DNA from: Acanthaster planci
Taxonomy: Eukaryota > Echinodermata > Asteroidea > Valvatida > Acanthasteridae
Assembly (NCBI RefSeq): GCF_001949145.1
Contig: NW_019091403.1
Span: forward strand, 1,325,297 to 1,389,296
Direction: 5' to 3'
Length of the DNA: 64,000 nt
A model generated the notes under the pieces. The model ran no database searches. It was not told where the DNA came from and was given only the letters and a program-made list of their open reading frames with translations. Position numbers and translations under genes: made by a program. Shown here one piece after another: positions 10,441-25,500 of this stretch. Every line of letters starts with the position of its first letter. Within the stretch, counting starts at the first letter, position 1.

Positions 10441-13400
10441 GACGTAACAACATAAATTCAACTTGACACTGCATGTACATGCGTACAATACTCACTTCGA
10501 CGAAATTCACTTCGAAAACCCACCCACAGCATGATTTGGGTCCAAATACAACTTCAGCAACCAAACCAACGACTGAGGAACTTTGTTCGTAGGTACAAAG
10601 GCCTACGTGTTCGCACGTTAGTGCTTATCATGCATGTCGTCGATATGTCAAGCGTGCGTTCGCGTTATGCGCCCTCTAGTGATCTCACTGTGCAATGAAT
10701 GCCTCGTAACTTCGTGCGTACAACCAAACCACATAGGCCTAATTATTTTCAGACAGACCTGCTTCAATCACTTACTGTCAAAAATTCAGTTTCATGCAAA
10801 CCCGTACATAACTATAAATTGAGATCTGAGTTGTAATGCTCTGCTCTTTGTTGTATATCAAGCACCGGAATGCTTCCTTGGTCTCCGTTGTTTTCTTAAA
10901 TTATTTCTGGTCATGTACATTTGCCTTTCATCTTCTGTTCGGTATTTTGCGAGATTTACTTGTGGTTATACACGTGTACAGAGTACCATGTATTTCAGTG
11001 CTACAGGCAGAACTTATCCAATTAGACGCCACAGCTGCGGTTGCATTGCACTTACATGCGCATTCTTAACGTGCGCGTACCACCTGTCGACAAGCGTTGT
11101 GCCACTGCAGTAAATGGTCAAATGACCATGCTACCTCCCATGCTGCCGCCACTTTGTTTGGCGCCCTCTAGCAAGCCACCATGGGGTTTGTGCGTAGCCA
11201 GTGGGGTCCTCAGAGGAACGGAACACTCTTCTCGTTTAAGTGACATAAAATTAAAATTGCATTATAAAATTAGGCCATGAAGAAACCAGCTCATACATGT
11301 ACTATTCTATTTAGGAATATTTTGTAACACCTCGGAATTTTTTTTTATCTATTGTCATCATCCTGGCTCTGCATCAATGACCTGGTTTCACGTCAAGAGT
11401 TTAATTCAGCTTAAATTCTTATCTTACCGAAAAGACCAATCGGCCCAAGTTACTTCGGATTTTTTACCTTGCCAAGAGCAAGACTAAAAAACATTTCTGA
11501 TGGAGCATAGGACTCGGGCACCTTAGACCTCACAAACCTCTATAACTGATTTAAACTAATCTGCTTCAAATCGTTGTACTCATATTTTGGATCTGTATTA
11601 ATAACAGCGAAGGTGAATACATGTAAAACGATACACATAAATGAGAACTTCCAAGGCGTGACAAGACAAGCGCTTGTACGAAGCGAAGGAACAAGATACT
11701 TGTGTTTATTTGCCTAGCGTGACGAAGCTTAATTTGTCAAGTGGAATCTGCCAGAGTTCCCAACACTGATCGAAATTAAAATCCCCAGATTCTCTCGTGA
11801 ACAGTTTACTCGCTGCAAACAGCCTCCGTGACTTCCCTGAACTAACATTTCGCCTCGCAATTTTCGGATCCATCCCTTTCCTCTATTTTGTACAGGGTGA
11901 CGTGGTAGGTCTTCAAAAACAGCTTCAAAAACTTCTTTTTGTAAGAAAAAGGAGTTTAATATCGCTGCCCGGTGCATCAGGTGTGATGTTAAAAGCTGTG
12001 TTTTTTTCTAATACACGTTTAGTTATCTACGGCAGGTTAATGTCGCTGACAAATGGTGGTGTTTAAAAAATGTCTTAATGTGGTGTTGTAACTGATGTTC
12101 AACTTCTTGCCCTTGTGGCTAACATGAAAATATCAATTGCCAACAACAATTCCTCCGGAATGTGCAAATTTCGCTCAAACTGACTGTCAGTTGTAGCTTC
12201 ATTAATTTCAAAATGCCGACCATTATTACTTCATGTTTTTGCCTACAGTGCAAAACCATAAGCGCATTTAACCTTTTGAGGAAGTCTGACTGCCTTCTGT
12301 TTTGGTAACACACCATCCAAGTAGATCGCTCATTACCATTCATCGGAAAGCTTGAGCTTGCACTTTCCAGTAATAAAAGTCATTATCTATACCTCAGGGA
12401 CATCAAAAATATAATTATCGCCAAACTGTCAGATTGAATGCTTCTTTCTACAGAACATATATCTGTGTTTCCATGGAAACGTTCATTCATGACCAAATCC
12501 TCCTGTAGTTACTACCGTAATGTTGATCCCTTTTTTATGAATCATTAATTATCTTCTCATAATTCTTCTCAAAATAACCAAATAGCTTTGCGGTTGTGGA
12601 CAAGCGCGAGATGTGCTCTTTTGCTACAGGTCTTATTTTTAGACAAGGAAAGATTGGGGTTAATTTTTTTCATTGTATTTTAAATCCAATACAGATCAAA
12701 AAGGAATACAATAGAAATATAACTTTCTTGCCTTTCTCTCATTAATACATGACAACACTTTTGCTCAGTTGTAACATTTGAAAGATCCAATTATTTCATC
12801 AGTGTGACCTATTTCATTGTTGAATTTCATAAGGCTAAGGCCAGAGTGGAACATTAAAACGCCCCATTGAACTGTTTTGGTGTGTTATAGTTTTCTCAAA
12901 TCGTCTTAGAGTACAACTGCAAATTAGAGGATAATTTTTGCAACGGTTGGTTACAAAATGCAAAAGTCGAAATATCATGGCCAGGGCTATTTAGATGGTC
13001 CCTTAAACCTCCTAGGGATAATGTTGGAATACGAGGTTAGTATACCCAAATGGCAATGTATTGGCATGACCTCTGCATGTGTCAATTTGGAAACCTATGT
13101 AGTAATAGTAAGAAAGGCTTTAGCGTAGGGCACGCGACCCCGGCAGAATGCGGTACACGCACGTGTTACACCTCGTTACGGTGAGATCCCGCCACGCGCT
13201 ACTGACAAACGTGACGTCACCAGCGCATTCCAAGGCACGCTTGTATGAAACTTGAAAGCACAGGGTCGAGAGGCAAATAACCCCTTCCAGAAAAGAATAT
13301 TTTGTTGATCCATGATGCACCTAATGGATTTAATTATAATGAAATTTTTGTCTTGGGACTTGAAAACGTTATTAAAATTGAATTTTGCATTTCCAAGAGA

Positions 13401-16400
13401 ACATTTGTTCTCGGTATAAAGAGCACTGCTACAATAAAATGCTGTTGCGAGGAGTACATTCTGAGAATCTCAAATTCTTGACTTAATGTGTTTTCTTAGT
13501 TTTCCCACTCTTTTATACAGGGTCCTGGTATTACCAAGTAATTTGTCTGGTCCCTGCAAACCTTTTATAATGAGAGTTGATTGTATTTCAAAATCCTGCA
13601 TTCATTTGGCTTAAACTGTTTTTATTCTCCTCTGTCGTTGCTTTTATTTAGATCGCCATTCGTGTCGAAATTTAATATCTCAAAATCAATGCAGAATCGT
13701 TCTATCAGCGAACAAATGTTGTCTCTCTTCTCGCCTGACCTCACTTTCCTCAACAACATTTGCCGACTTGGGTACATTCTAAAGCCAATTTCAATACAAC
13801 GAGTTCAGTAAAAGAGCATCAACGAGCATCATATGAGGTGAAGATTTGTTTTTCCATGCCTCTTATAACGGTGATTGTGCTTATAATCGCAAGGACGAAA
13901 GAAACACATTTTCGATTTAGCCCAATGTTGTTCGAGAAACAAGACCTTTATAAGAGAAGGCGTGGAAGGAGGATGTTCCTGCATGCTGTAAGCACGGCTG
14001 GTGATTCCTGCGTGCTTTCAACGAGATCTCGCTAGCAAGCCGTCGTTAACGCGTCGCTGTCACCGCGTGGCTTTCTCACCACCAACAACGTACATGTACA
14101 TGCGCACCACTGTAAGACACATCTGCTCATCACTGCGCTGGGAGTTCGTCAAGCTTGCAGTATGAGATTTGGCAAGCTATCGCAAAGATCTGCCCAACGC
14201 ATTCAATTACAAGTCGGGGTCCTCGGCACACTTCGATGTGCGTACGTGTCGCTGTGCCACTCTCTTTGTGTCTTTACCTGTCACTATCTGGAATATAATA
14301 ACTTCGCTGTCATCTCTTTCGATGTGCCTGTCACCAGGTCTGCAGTGTGTCAGTGACTGATAAGGTTATATGGTCAACCCCTCTATACCCTGCGAAATGA
14401 TTAACTTGGATATTTATTACACACAGGCAGAGATGTTGGTCAGGCTGTGGTTTTCCACCACATAAATCCGAGCGTTTTATAGGTAAGTGGTGCCTCTTTT
14501 CGTACCTGCTTTCGTATTACAGTCAACAACTTTTCCTTGTTTTGACTTTTACACACGTGTCAATCCCAATTACTTGTTTCACTGCTGAGGTTAGGCAGCT
14601 CCGCAGCAGTAATGTGCCGCCTGTTTCAATAATTCACACTCTGTGGGAATGTGCGAATTGTCAAGCACGCAGGCCGTGCCGGCAGAGCATTCGCCTCACG
14701 CGTTTGGATATCCAATGCCATTTTGTTATTTGATTTGCTTCCTCTAATTTGAACAAAACGATGCCCCCGAATGTGTTTGCATACAGTTCTATTCGGCCTT
14801 CGTACTTCTCATCATGTACATTTTTATTCCTGTGTTGATATAACGGAAGTAACCGCATATCCAAACATGACCACGCTAAGTAAATAACAAACAAAATTAA
14901 CAAAAACGAGTATGGAAAAGAATGTTAGAATCGAAAGTTCGAATTCTCCGTCGTTTTGCGAAATATTTTGTAAGCTTCCAAAAGTTGGATGAATTTATTA
15001 CATGAAAAGCCCACTACCTTTGCGCTGTCGAACATCACGTGGTGTTAATGTAAATAATATCATAAAAAACAAATGGAAAATGTCAACTATACGCCAAGTG
15101 TAAGTGTGGTCATTTCGGTGATCTCGTTTAAAATAAATTACTTTTAGCTATTCACACACATTCTGGTGGCTTATTTTTAATTAAAATGCATGCTCAAATT
15201 ATTTTACAGTCTGACAACAGGATTGGAAGATTTTGAAACAATGTTACACTTGTCTTGTCGTAGTTCATATACGGGGTCTACAAAAATACCGGGGATGTAG
15301 CCTAGTTTGCCCTTGGTAAACTTCAGGAAAAATTGGTTTCTTATTTCATTATCCAGGAATGCATTCCAATGTTCCCTCCATTCAACTTGAAATAGTTAAA
15401 CGTGTCAAGTTCAACTTGAAAGAGTTTGACCTGAAAAAGGAGGTAATGCTTAAGAAGTGCCCTTTGCGTGTGTGAATGTGAACTTCTGATCAAATCTTTC
15501 AAAAAAACAGTCAACAAATGTATTTTGAACTTGGTCAAAGAATGACCTCCCCATTTTTTATGTTAGAAACTGGAGTGAAAATGCGGAAAATAGAGATGCT
15601 TTAAATTAAACGATGCTTTTTACTCTGTGAATTTTTCGCACAAAAATGATTCCATCCTTAACTAACACATCCAGCACTAATGTCATCACATTGACCCATC
15701 TGTCAAAACCTTAAAACCAACACCATAAAGAAAAGATTGACTTCTATTCGACTTTCAAATCCTAATGGCTTTTCCTAAAAACCATATAATGACAAAGAAA
15801 TAAAATTAAGAAGTAAAAAGTAAGCTTCCTGCATTGCCAATCCTGATCTTTTCAAAGACTGGTGCGATCGTGCACCTTCCGCGAGAGATTTTAAAAGCTT
15901 CTACCGTTAAGAGATGATAATGGGTGATTTCCATCAGTTGGACATGTCTGAGTTAGAACTGAATACTAAATATCTTAACCTTTACGAAACCCCTCGTTTG
16001 TACTCTGCTGATTGTTGTTCGGTTGTTGTAAATTATCCCCCATTAGTGACAGATCACGCATGATCAGTTGCTGTCCGTGACAAATCTGTTCCTTTCTGAA
16101 TTCAAACAAGAGAATTTTTCCGGTCAGAGTTTTCAATGTCAAAGGAACAGGGAAAAGAACTACACGCATTCCAAGTCCCGTAGGAATATATTAACAATTC
16201 TGCAAAATAATGGTATAAATGCAGAGAAAAGAAAACGTTTGGAATACGCTAAAAGTCAAGTACGAATCATTTGTGAGAAAACGGTTTGTGACAAATCTCT
16301 AAGACACAATACGAGTTATCAACTTGGATGAGTTCGTATAAGAAACAACAGCCTGACGGTTACTGTAACTGAGAGTGTAATCATTGGATGTGATAATCTA

Positions 16401-19400
16401 CTTTGTTGGTATTTCAAATTAATATTGAAACAAAATGTACCTTTAAAGTTTGGCAGTAAAGACTACCAAAATGTTGATATTTTATTGTGAGTATCTCTTG
16501 TAATGTTGCTTTTGATGTTCAGGTGCACGTGTTGTTGTTGACGTAAATGTCGTTAGAGTGGATATTGCACCTGCTGTGATTTTTCATGATATTACTGCTT
16601 GTCGAGGATCAACTGCTAATTCTTATTACAAAATGGTGTTGACTTATCTGATATCTGAGTGGATTTCCCACCTCTTAACAAGATTTGATTGCTCTTCTAA
16701 CACTTCACTTTCAGATTTTTTTTTAAAATTTCATGATGGATACTTAGCGAGCATATGGGTGATTTGAAATGTGTCTTAGTGTTCGTTAAAGAATCTAATG
16801 TGTAATGAACAAAGTTGAGCTGAAATGGGTATTTTTTAATAAGTGGTGCTTTAAAGGAACCCTCAACTTGAAACGGTGATATTTGAGTGTTGTCACAAAA
16901 ATTGGAAAGCACTGCCCAATATCCTTTGCCTCTCTTTAATATAATATCGCAGAGCTGTGAAAATTGACATCATCAGATAGCTGTTCGCTTGACCTTTCTA
17001 TGATATTACCTTGACCTTGAATACAGTAATGGAATTAGGCCACAGAGATTGAGGATAATGACTTCATTAACTGATGGGTATGGAGCATCCTTTCCTGTCA
17101 CTTGTAATTAGAACACGATGAACTTCACACTTCTTCCAGACAGGGCTGTAATTAACGGAATGGTCTTGTTGTGACGATGTTACCGGTATGTCCTCCAGCA
17201 ATTTTGTTTGAGACTAAGAAATGTCGGTTCAAACGTCTTGGTAATACGTATACTGCTGTCGTATTTCTGTTAGCGCTGCTGTTGATATAGTTTGTTTGTT
17301 GATGTTGAATGTTGTTGAATGGTGTTGACACCATACATCGATGAAATTATTTAAAATGTAAACTGTTCTTGCGGTGCTTTGTCTTTGATACTTATACGAA
17401 TATCATGATTAGCATTAAGTTATTTTAACAAAAACACACTTTTTTTCGCAATTACAGGTGGGTATTAAAGTTTCCTATTTTGCTATAAATAGAAATAGGG
17501 AAGTAAACTATAAGCACTTATTGACAAGGTTATATCCTCAATTTAAAACTGTCTAACACGTCTTTTCTTTTCCGTATTTGATAACTACTGTTGATATGTT
17601 TACCATAAGGATCATGGAGTCACCAATGGACATTAGCCAGCGCTTTGAGCATAAAACGTTAGTTCCTGGGGTTGTATATATGACACAGCCTGTAAATAGC
17701 TGCCAATGTTGTAGTGTTATGAAGTGCGCTCACGCTGAAACGGCATAGTAATATGCAGGTCCCCGTGGCTTGTTTTCATACTTCCAATAAAAATATATAA
17801 CTCCGCTTGGGTGTGTAACTTAAAGTGGATCACGTTAATATTTAGGTTCACTGACTATACCAGGGTTGCCAAGTCGTAATTGGGATTGATTTACGCATGT
17901 GACGGAAGGGTGCAAAATATCAGGATTTGATGTACATGTTTGAATATTTTGCCGCGTACAACTGCACTCTCGTGTGTGCGTCTTACACTAAAAGCTCGTA
18001 TAAATGACGGTGCGGTTCAAGTTGACAACATGCCCTTTCAAAAATAGCTAAGTCTTATGATCTTGTGCACGTCGTGCGTGTGTGTACACATCGGCAATGC
18101 CGTGAGTGCAGTTCATCAGTTAGTGTCGTCTATTTGTATTCTGATGGTAGAGACTGTCTGCGTGAGCAGGTAAACACATGAGCCAAGGGGCGATGGTGTA
18201 AAGTCTTGGGATATTTCTCTAAAAACATGATGGGAGAGAGGAGTAAAGTGCTATCGCTTTTGATTAAAGTGCGACACACAGCAGATTAGCGTAAGGTTCT
18301 CTATGCTGACGTAAACTTTGGATAGATTGATACAACACCAGCCAGTATTTCCTCTCTGACACCGGACGCGGTATGTACGCCATATGCCAGCATCATTGTA
18401 CAGTTCACTTGTCTGGTCAATAGTTTATTTTAATCAATTATCTGGTTTGCATTATGCATGCAAGCTGGGGTTTTGTGTCAACGGGCAAGGCTGTGTACTG
18501 TACGCGTGCATCATAAACTGTGTATTATACATGATACATCTAGTGGTACCCTGTAATCCTTGTCCTCACGTCACCTGCAACCATTATGCATGTATAATAT
18601 TCAGACATTCACTTCGCACGTGCATGTGCGGGTAATTGACCCACAACTTTCGCTCGCTGCTTAAATCATGTGGGATATCTTTTTTTGCTACGTGAGATTA
18701 GCTGTATTAATATCAGGGGTTCCGTCATCTGCAGGCCAACCCATTCAATATAAATGCATTAAAACTGCACTCTGGAAAGTTTCAGAGATCACAGGTACAA
18801 TTATTCTTTACCTCTTATAATAAGATAACAGCTATCTGATGTACACGTACGACGGTATGATTTTTACGCTTCGTTACAACAGAGGATGACCGTAAATAAG
18901 AGGCATTCAAATATTCCCAATTAGGTGAAAGGACTAGTAAATAATAATAAACTACTTAAGAGCTTCCAAGTGGATTGCAGCCCAAAATATCTGCGTATCA
19001 AAATACAAATAACGGGCTGCAACGTTCCAATTATAAAACTAACTGTATATATAATATTCCTAAATGCTCAACGATCAGGGCTTGACATTTTCCACGCACC
19101 CAGTTAAACAAACCACATTATAGTAGATCTTACACACCGGATTTATTTAAAAGAAATAATTCTGTTCTTTTCAACAGTGATTCATCGTCATTGTTTATAT
19201 AACGTGGCTAGCTTCAGTGCCGTAAACATTTCAGTTATCTCCCTCATTCATTCTAATCAACCAGACAAAACGTGAGATACCGGTACATGATGTGCGGACT
19301 GTAAACCATCTCAACCAACACTGATCGTGTTGTGTTTGTCATATGCAAATTACACATGATCACTTGACGACTTCCACATAAAACCAGACTGATGAGTAAT

Positions 19401-22400
19401 TGTTTCTTAGAAACTATTTTCCCTGTAAAACTTGGTCAATATTTAAGGAGAGAATTGTGGTTACCCGTGTGCTGTTTCACTCTGAACTTCGGCCAATGGT
19501 ATGGATTTTTTTTACCAAGCGATGCATACGCTTCATCTCAGCAAGGTCGATCAATGTACATCCTAAATAAACACTGACGAAACGAAGGCAAAGCCTTTTC
19601 ACCTAAAGATCACCAGAAAACCAATACACAAAAGGCCAACGACTGGAACCGGTTTAATTAGTTGAATTGGGAAATTAGTTACATGCTCCGGTATTTGTCC
19701 TCAAGAACAGCAAATGCCTTTGTGTGGTACATGTGCGTTTGTGATCAAAGAAAATTGTCAAGTGCAGTACAAAACAGTATCTTCAAGGGCCGGAGTTTGA
19801 TTCCTTATTTTCTGCTTCAACTTCAACTGTGAGGAGTACAGCAGACAATTCAATAACACGATACGAGTGAATAACAAAAGCGCCATCAGCAACTTCAGGA
19901 CTCAGGTCGCGCCATCACCCTCATCGTCAAAAATAACACATAGTGTCAACGCCATGCCACCAAAAATAGGCAGCAGCGAAGCAAGAAAAACAATGGCCAG
20001 GTATCATCTCAAGGCAGGAGCATAAGGAGCAAATTTTCTGTACCATGAGAAGAATCAGTTGAACCTACAGCTATAGCTGTACATGTGGACTGCAGCTATG
20101 TAACCACCAAGCTCAGAATATTCTATTGGGAAGACTGATGGAGATTTGCCTAGCTAAACTAGGCGGGTCAATGCATTTTTAATTAAGGGTAGAAAAGTTG
20201 AGAATTAAACATATCATAAGCACATCTATGCTTGCCTAGATATGGTAAAGCAATGCGAATGAAAAAAAATCCCCTGGCAATTCATTCTTCAAGCCTCATG
20301 AATACTATAATGGAAGTGATATTTCACGGGATATTTCACGTAAAGCAGTGAGCTGACAGCAAATGGATATATTAATATCAATATAGTCTTCCATGGTCAT
20401 CGACATGTCACGAACACATAACCTTCACCAACGGACTCCCTTTCTAGCTCATGAAATGCTGGACTCAAACTGAGTCAAATTGGTGAGTGGTGAGTTGATG
20501 GTGGTGAGTTGATGAACTTTGTTAAGATTTCTTAAGACTTGTTCAATAGGGCATATCACTTTTTGTACGATTTAAAAACGATGAAAATTATTCGTTGCAA
20601 ATTTTATGGTGAGAAATGTATACCGTGCTCCCTATCCTTCATGATATTAGTAGTCCATAACATCTAATCGAGGATACTAAAGGAGATCGAGGTAGAATTT
20701 TAAAACAAGAATTGTCACCTGTATGCAAAGAGATGCTATTCAAAAAGAACTTAACGCACAAAATATTTAGTTAGCAGTAAGTAGTTACCAGCCAGCATTT
20801 CGCACGCTGTGTGTACCTTATGTAGATGGTCCCTGTTGTTTTTAGCTTAGCACAGTATACAATGTGCTGCGTAAGTTCCTGCAAAGCGGTCCAAAGAACT
20901 TGGGCCCAAGACAAGACCTCAAATGGCATTAGGGGTTACCTCAACAGAATACATCCTTTGTTATCCACATTTTATCTCCCTTTTATAGCTGCCAACAGTC
21001 ACCATTTGGTCATGACTTTATCTCTTACCAACACTGGCAGCTTTGCACCTTTCCATTATGCTGGATATTATCTTCTTCACCACTGTCTACTCTCATTACT
21101 GTATCATTCATGTCACAACTACAATGCATGTCACTTTATGAACTCCGATATGCAACTTTAGCTACATGCATTTTGCATACATCTGTACATCTTATTTACG
21201 AAATCGTTCCGTTTATTAAAATTACATGAGTTGAAGGACAGCATTGGCCTTCGCTTCCATGACAACAAGCTTACTTTTTCATAAATGGTACATAAAAGCG
21301 GTGAAGTTCCCTGTCCAATGTGAAGTCAGTCATTACCATAAGATTACGTTGTGGGTACGACAGAGGTTACCACTGCTAGCAAACGTAGCTTACTTCACGC
21401 TTCATCTGAGAGCGTGTTTATGAGCAATTACCTGCTTTTTGGAACAACCATTAAAGACTACAAAGAGCCCTCCGCCCTTTCTGCATGAATGGATCACATG
21501 TAGAAAAACACTACGGTATGGTATTTACTGCAGAAAACAATACAGACATTCAAAAGGTAAGGGCAGACAGCAGACTGATAAAACAAAGACAGATTTAAAT
21601 ATAATCAGATCGTTCTATAGGACGAAAAAAGAAAAAAGAGATGTTTAGGAGAATGATTTTATGAAAAGATTTTCTCTTGTGACGGTCGTTCTAATGGTGT
21701 TTTGCTTTCATGTAAGAAATATTCAATGCACATGTCCCAATATACATATTCATTACTATTTAAGAGAACTGTTAATTGGCGACAGTGGACTGAAAACTAA
21801 GAAATGAACCTTTTTGCTTATGACTGGCTACACATTAACTTTGATGTGATATGTTTACACAACGTCACGGGAGAAGCTACTTATCCCACCGGAGCAATAT
21901 CCATGTATCTTTAGAAAAGGCTGTAAGAGAAGCATTTGTATTTATGACTGAACCCAAAGGGTCATTTCGAAAGCGCCCTCATGTAGGCTATAAAACATCA
22001 AACCCATCGTTTTTTAAATAGACATATGTGAGTTTGACATTGCGGGTTTCTATTATTGACAAGCGTTTCCTTAATTTCCAAGGTAGCTGGTGAGATATGC
22101 AGGTAGGAAAGTATCAATAATGTTGACGTATCAAAGTAAACAAACAATAAGCTAGGCTTTGGATAAGTGATGATGAGAAATGGTGTCTCTGAATAGTGAA
22201 TTGTTAACTCTGCATTTTGGAATGTATAGGTGGTGCGCCTGGTATATTTGAAGGCTGTCTGTAAAGGCTGGCAAATATAGCAGAAAAATCTGGGAAAACT
22301 GGAGATCCATTGGGATAATGAAGACCAAGAATTCGCTTTACTCTTGCATTATATCGCATGTTAAAGAAATCATTAACTGTGTTATTGTTGTTGTTTGTTT

Positions 22401-22532
22401 GTTGTTCATGCTACCCATTATCTTCTTTCTTCTTTCAAGCCGGAAATCAGGGGTTCCCAGAATTATTTCAGGTCTGTCGAAGTGGACAGACTCTAACATA
22501 GCACCATGACACTTACCTAGAGGGCCTATGTA
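10441..22532. other. Long gene-free stretch
   Basis: I find no convincing coding exon, tRNA or transposon in these 12 kb. The open frames are under 115 codons, overlap each other and have no domain pattern. Minor structure: a TGACGTCA palindrome near 13210; an imperfect inverted repeat near 17468-17506; a 9-bp inverted repeat with 30-bp loop (18975-18983 and 19014-19022, TTGCAGCCC); a doubled ATATTTCACG near 20320-20340; and GGTGAGTTGATG repeated near 20490-20514. Repeat-type TACATGTA words are sparse between 14.1 and 23.3 kb. Confidence 0.5.
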
Positions 22533-22572
22533 CTCGCACTGCGAGCATAACGTCCCATTTCAATGGGACGTT
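22533..22572. repeat. Two abutting perfect palindromic hairpins
   Basis: CTCGC-ACT-GCGAG occupies 22533-22545. Three bases later AACGTCCCAT-TTCA-ATGGGACGTT (22549-22572) forms a perfect 10-bp stem with a 4-base loop. The AACGTC ends resemble half of a CRE-type site. There is no T-run after the stem and no neighbouring gene to suggest a terminator. It may be a dimeric protein-binding site or a small structured RNA; the function is not known. Confidence 0.6.
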
Positions 22573-25500
22573 ACTCTTTGATACATCACATAAAAAGCTG
22601 TCACCTGCAAACCCGTGAAGAAAACGAATAGTATAGGCATGGTAAGAGTTACCAAACAAAGACATGGATGGCGTTAGTTTTCATCATTTTCATCAAAACA
22701 AAATGATATTTCGCGATTTTTTCACTCAATTCATTCCCTGTTGGATTTATCTTTTTGGTTTGTGAACACATCCTTGGCAGCAAGCAAATCACGAAAAAAT
22801 ATAAGCTTGTGAATCGGCCAAAGTATATGAGAGCTTCCTTTCTGCAAAGCAGATGGCCTGTCAATTTTAGACCAAATATTAAACTGACGCGCTGATGAAA
22901 GTGCTTATCGATCCACGCGGAAACTACCCCCATTGTATTGATGCCACGCACGCCGGCTCACTAGTGCGAATAGTTGCAGTGTGTTGCACAGTGCATGCAT
23001 CGGGCCCCGTGTTGATAACGGATCTCCGCACTTCAACTCATGTAGCGACACACTCGACACTGTGGTCTCTACATGACTTGTGTTTTAACGACACTTGCTG
23101 TCAATATTAACGGCAAGAAAGGTGAATCGTGAGAACCATATCTGACCGTGAAGAAATGTTTCATTTAGAAAGTTTGGATAATGCTGATTACAGCATCAGT
23201 TGTCAACAAAATGAGTGTTCTCCTAGGCTACACATCGTAATATATGTCTGGTAAGCTGACCTTCATGTGTATTGGTTCGGGTTTGTTTTAGTGATATAAG
23301 CGAGTTGAGTTGTCACTACAATGAATGCAAGTTGTCACTTGCATCTACATGTACATGAAATGACGGAAGCCATGTCTGCCTTGATTTTTGAGATTTCTTA
23401 TAACTGTGACACGACTTTTTTGACATTGTAAATTAATTGTGACTTATCGTTAGTTTTGCAGTACTGAATACGAACTGTCGAAGTGGACGTGCTTTAATGA
23501 GTGGGGAACCAGTTGGGTTAATTTGCAGTTGGCAACAGGAGCAGTGTTTTCAAGTGTTTATAAATGGTAGAAAGTAAGGGGTACACTTATCAGTCTTAAT
23601 GGTGGCAGTTACTAATTAAACTGTCAAATATAAAAGGCAAATATATGCAGACGAGTGCCAAATGGCATGTGTTACTGATTAGGAGTAGGCCTACACGAAC
23701 CAAAGTATGAATGTCGTTGGCTCGCACAATCCCAGAATGAGCAGAAAGATATCAATAAATTATGTCGATTAAACGTAGCTGCTGCAATGTTTTTTCTTTC
23801 CATTCTCAAATAAATCTATTCAACTCCTGTAAGTGGACAGGTATAGAAACATTTTGACAAATACAAAAACGAAATCAATACTGAAATGAAATAAGGTTTC
23901 CATGGGGGTATCTATATCTGATAATGTCTGCAGCATACGTGAATCGAAAGTTTCCTTCTTGCAGTCAATTTCAATCATTTTCTCTGCCCTGCAGGCAAGC
24001 CTCCACACAGCCAACATTTCAGGCGGGAAACCGTATATGTCATGTTTAATTTTGCAAAGTGGTTTCTACTCAACCGATGCACGTAGTCTGACTCCGCTTT
24101 CTAGCAAAGCCGTTTGCCGAAGTATTTTAGTTTAAAAAACCAGATAAACTAAGGAGTCGTGCTAGCGGCATGAAGCTGATGACCAGGGACATACAGGAGA
24201 TTGCGGATTCATCTAAAGGTGTTAAACCCACAAAAATGCCCAGTTTGTTGCATGCGAGGCATGGGACATCTGTGACAATCTACGTGGACATGGCTGTGAC
24301 ACGCATATCAAGAAGAATACCACATTGTTTATCTCAAGAGATATTCCTTCGGAGTTTTTCATCGACACCGGGAGCTTAATTTTGAAACCGTCGGGAATGG
24401 TGCTTTGCCGATTTAATCAGATTAGCGACCGTGTATGTTGTCAGTCCATGATGATGCGGGGCCAAAAGGCGTTTCAATTCAAACTTTATTGGAAATGTCT
24501 GTTGCTGACAACTTTACCAGCGGTGTAAGACAAAAATACCTCTTCAGCTTCCACTTCAGAGTAGGCCTACTGGAGAAAAAAAACCAGAGCATAAAACCTT
24601 ATGAGGCAAACGTAAAACAGACCAAAATAATAAGGAAAACCACCAAACCAAGCACACAAGTTTATACATGTCGGCTTAAGTTGGACTCAAGTCGAAAAAA
24701 TCGCGAGATTCCTTTACATAGGCCTACCTTTTGAGATCTTTAATCGACATATTGCTTTGAGCAATTAACATCATTTGAGGCCGAAGCAACTGGAAGGTTG
24801 AAAAGGACCCAAGATTAATAATGAGGTAAAAAATATGTAAAAAAGTGGCATGACACTGTTAGTTAATTTCTCCTGACAAAGAATTACACGGTTACCTTGG
24901 AATGAACCCTGAGAAAGTATTTGGAATGAAATAACATTAAAAATGAAAATGACAATAACGGTATACTGGAGATCTTAATGCACTCTGCTCTTACAAAACG
25001 TATCAGTAAGCGGCTGTAACTCACTTGTCTACTAATTATGATAACTGATGAAATATCTATTCGTCGATTTTGTTGCAATAAAATTGTGAAAAAAATATCA
25101 TAACTCACGGCTCTTACACCGAATCGGCTTTACTTCCTGGCATATAGGTCTGTCGTAATACACAATAGATTGTAAGGTAGGGGAAATGACTGATGTAAAG
25201 GGTTAAAATGGTGATTTTGTTTTAGTCAAATTAATACAGTCGAATGTAAGCGCATTGTATAAAAGGCTACGCAATATAAATAAACGGAAGACTTAAAATA
25301 ACATGCTGGTAGCCCTAAGGTCAGGGTCTCACCTGTGCATACTTAACTACAGCTCATTACGTTCATTTACCTCAAGGGTCTTCAGGGATGGCAGTGTGAT
25401 TTCTGTAATGAGGCTCCTCGTCAAACCAGATCACGCATTACTAACGCGCGTTGGGTTCCAACACCTGCCGATCAATACCTTAAAAAATTACTGTCTCAAT

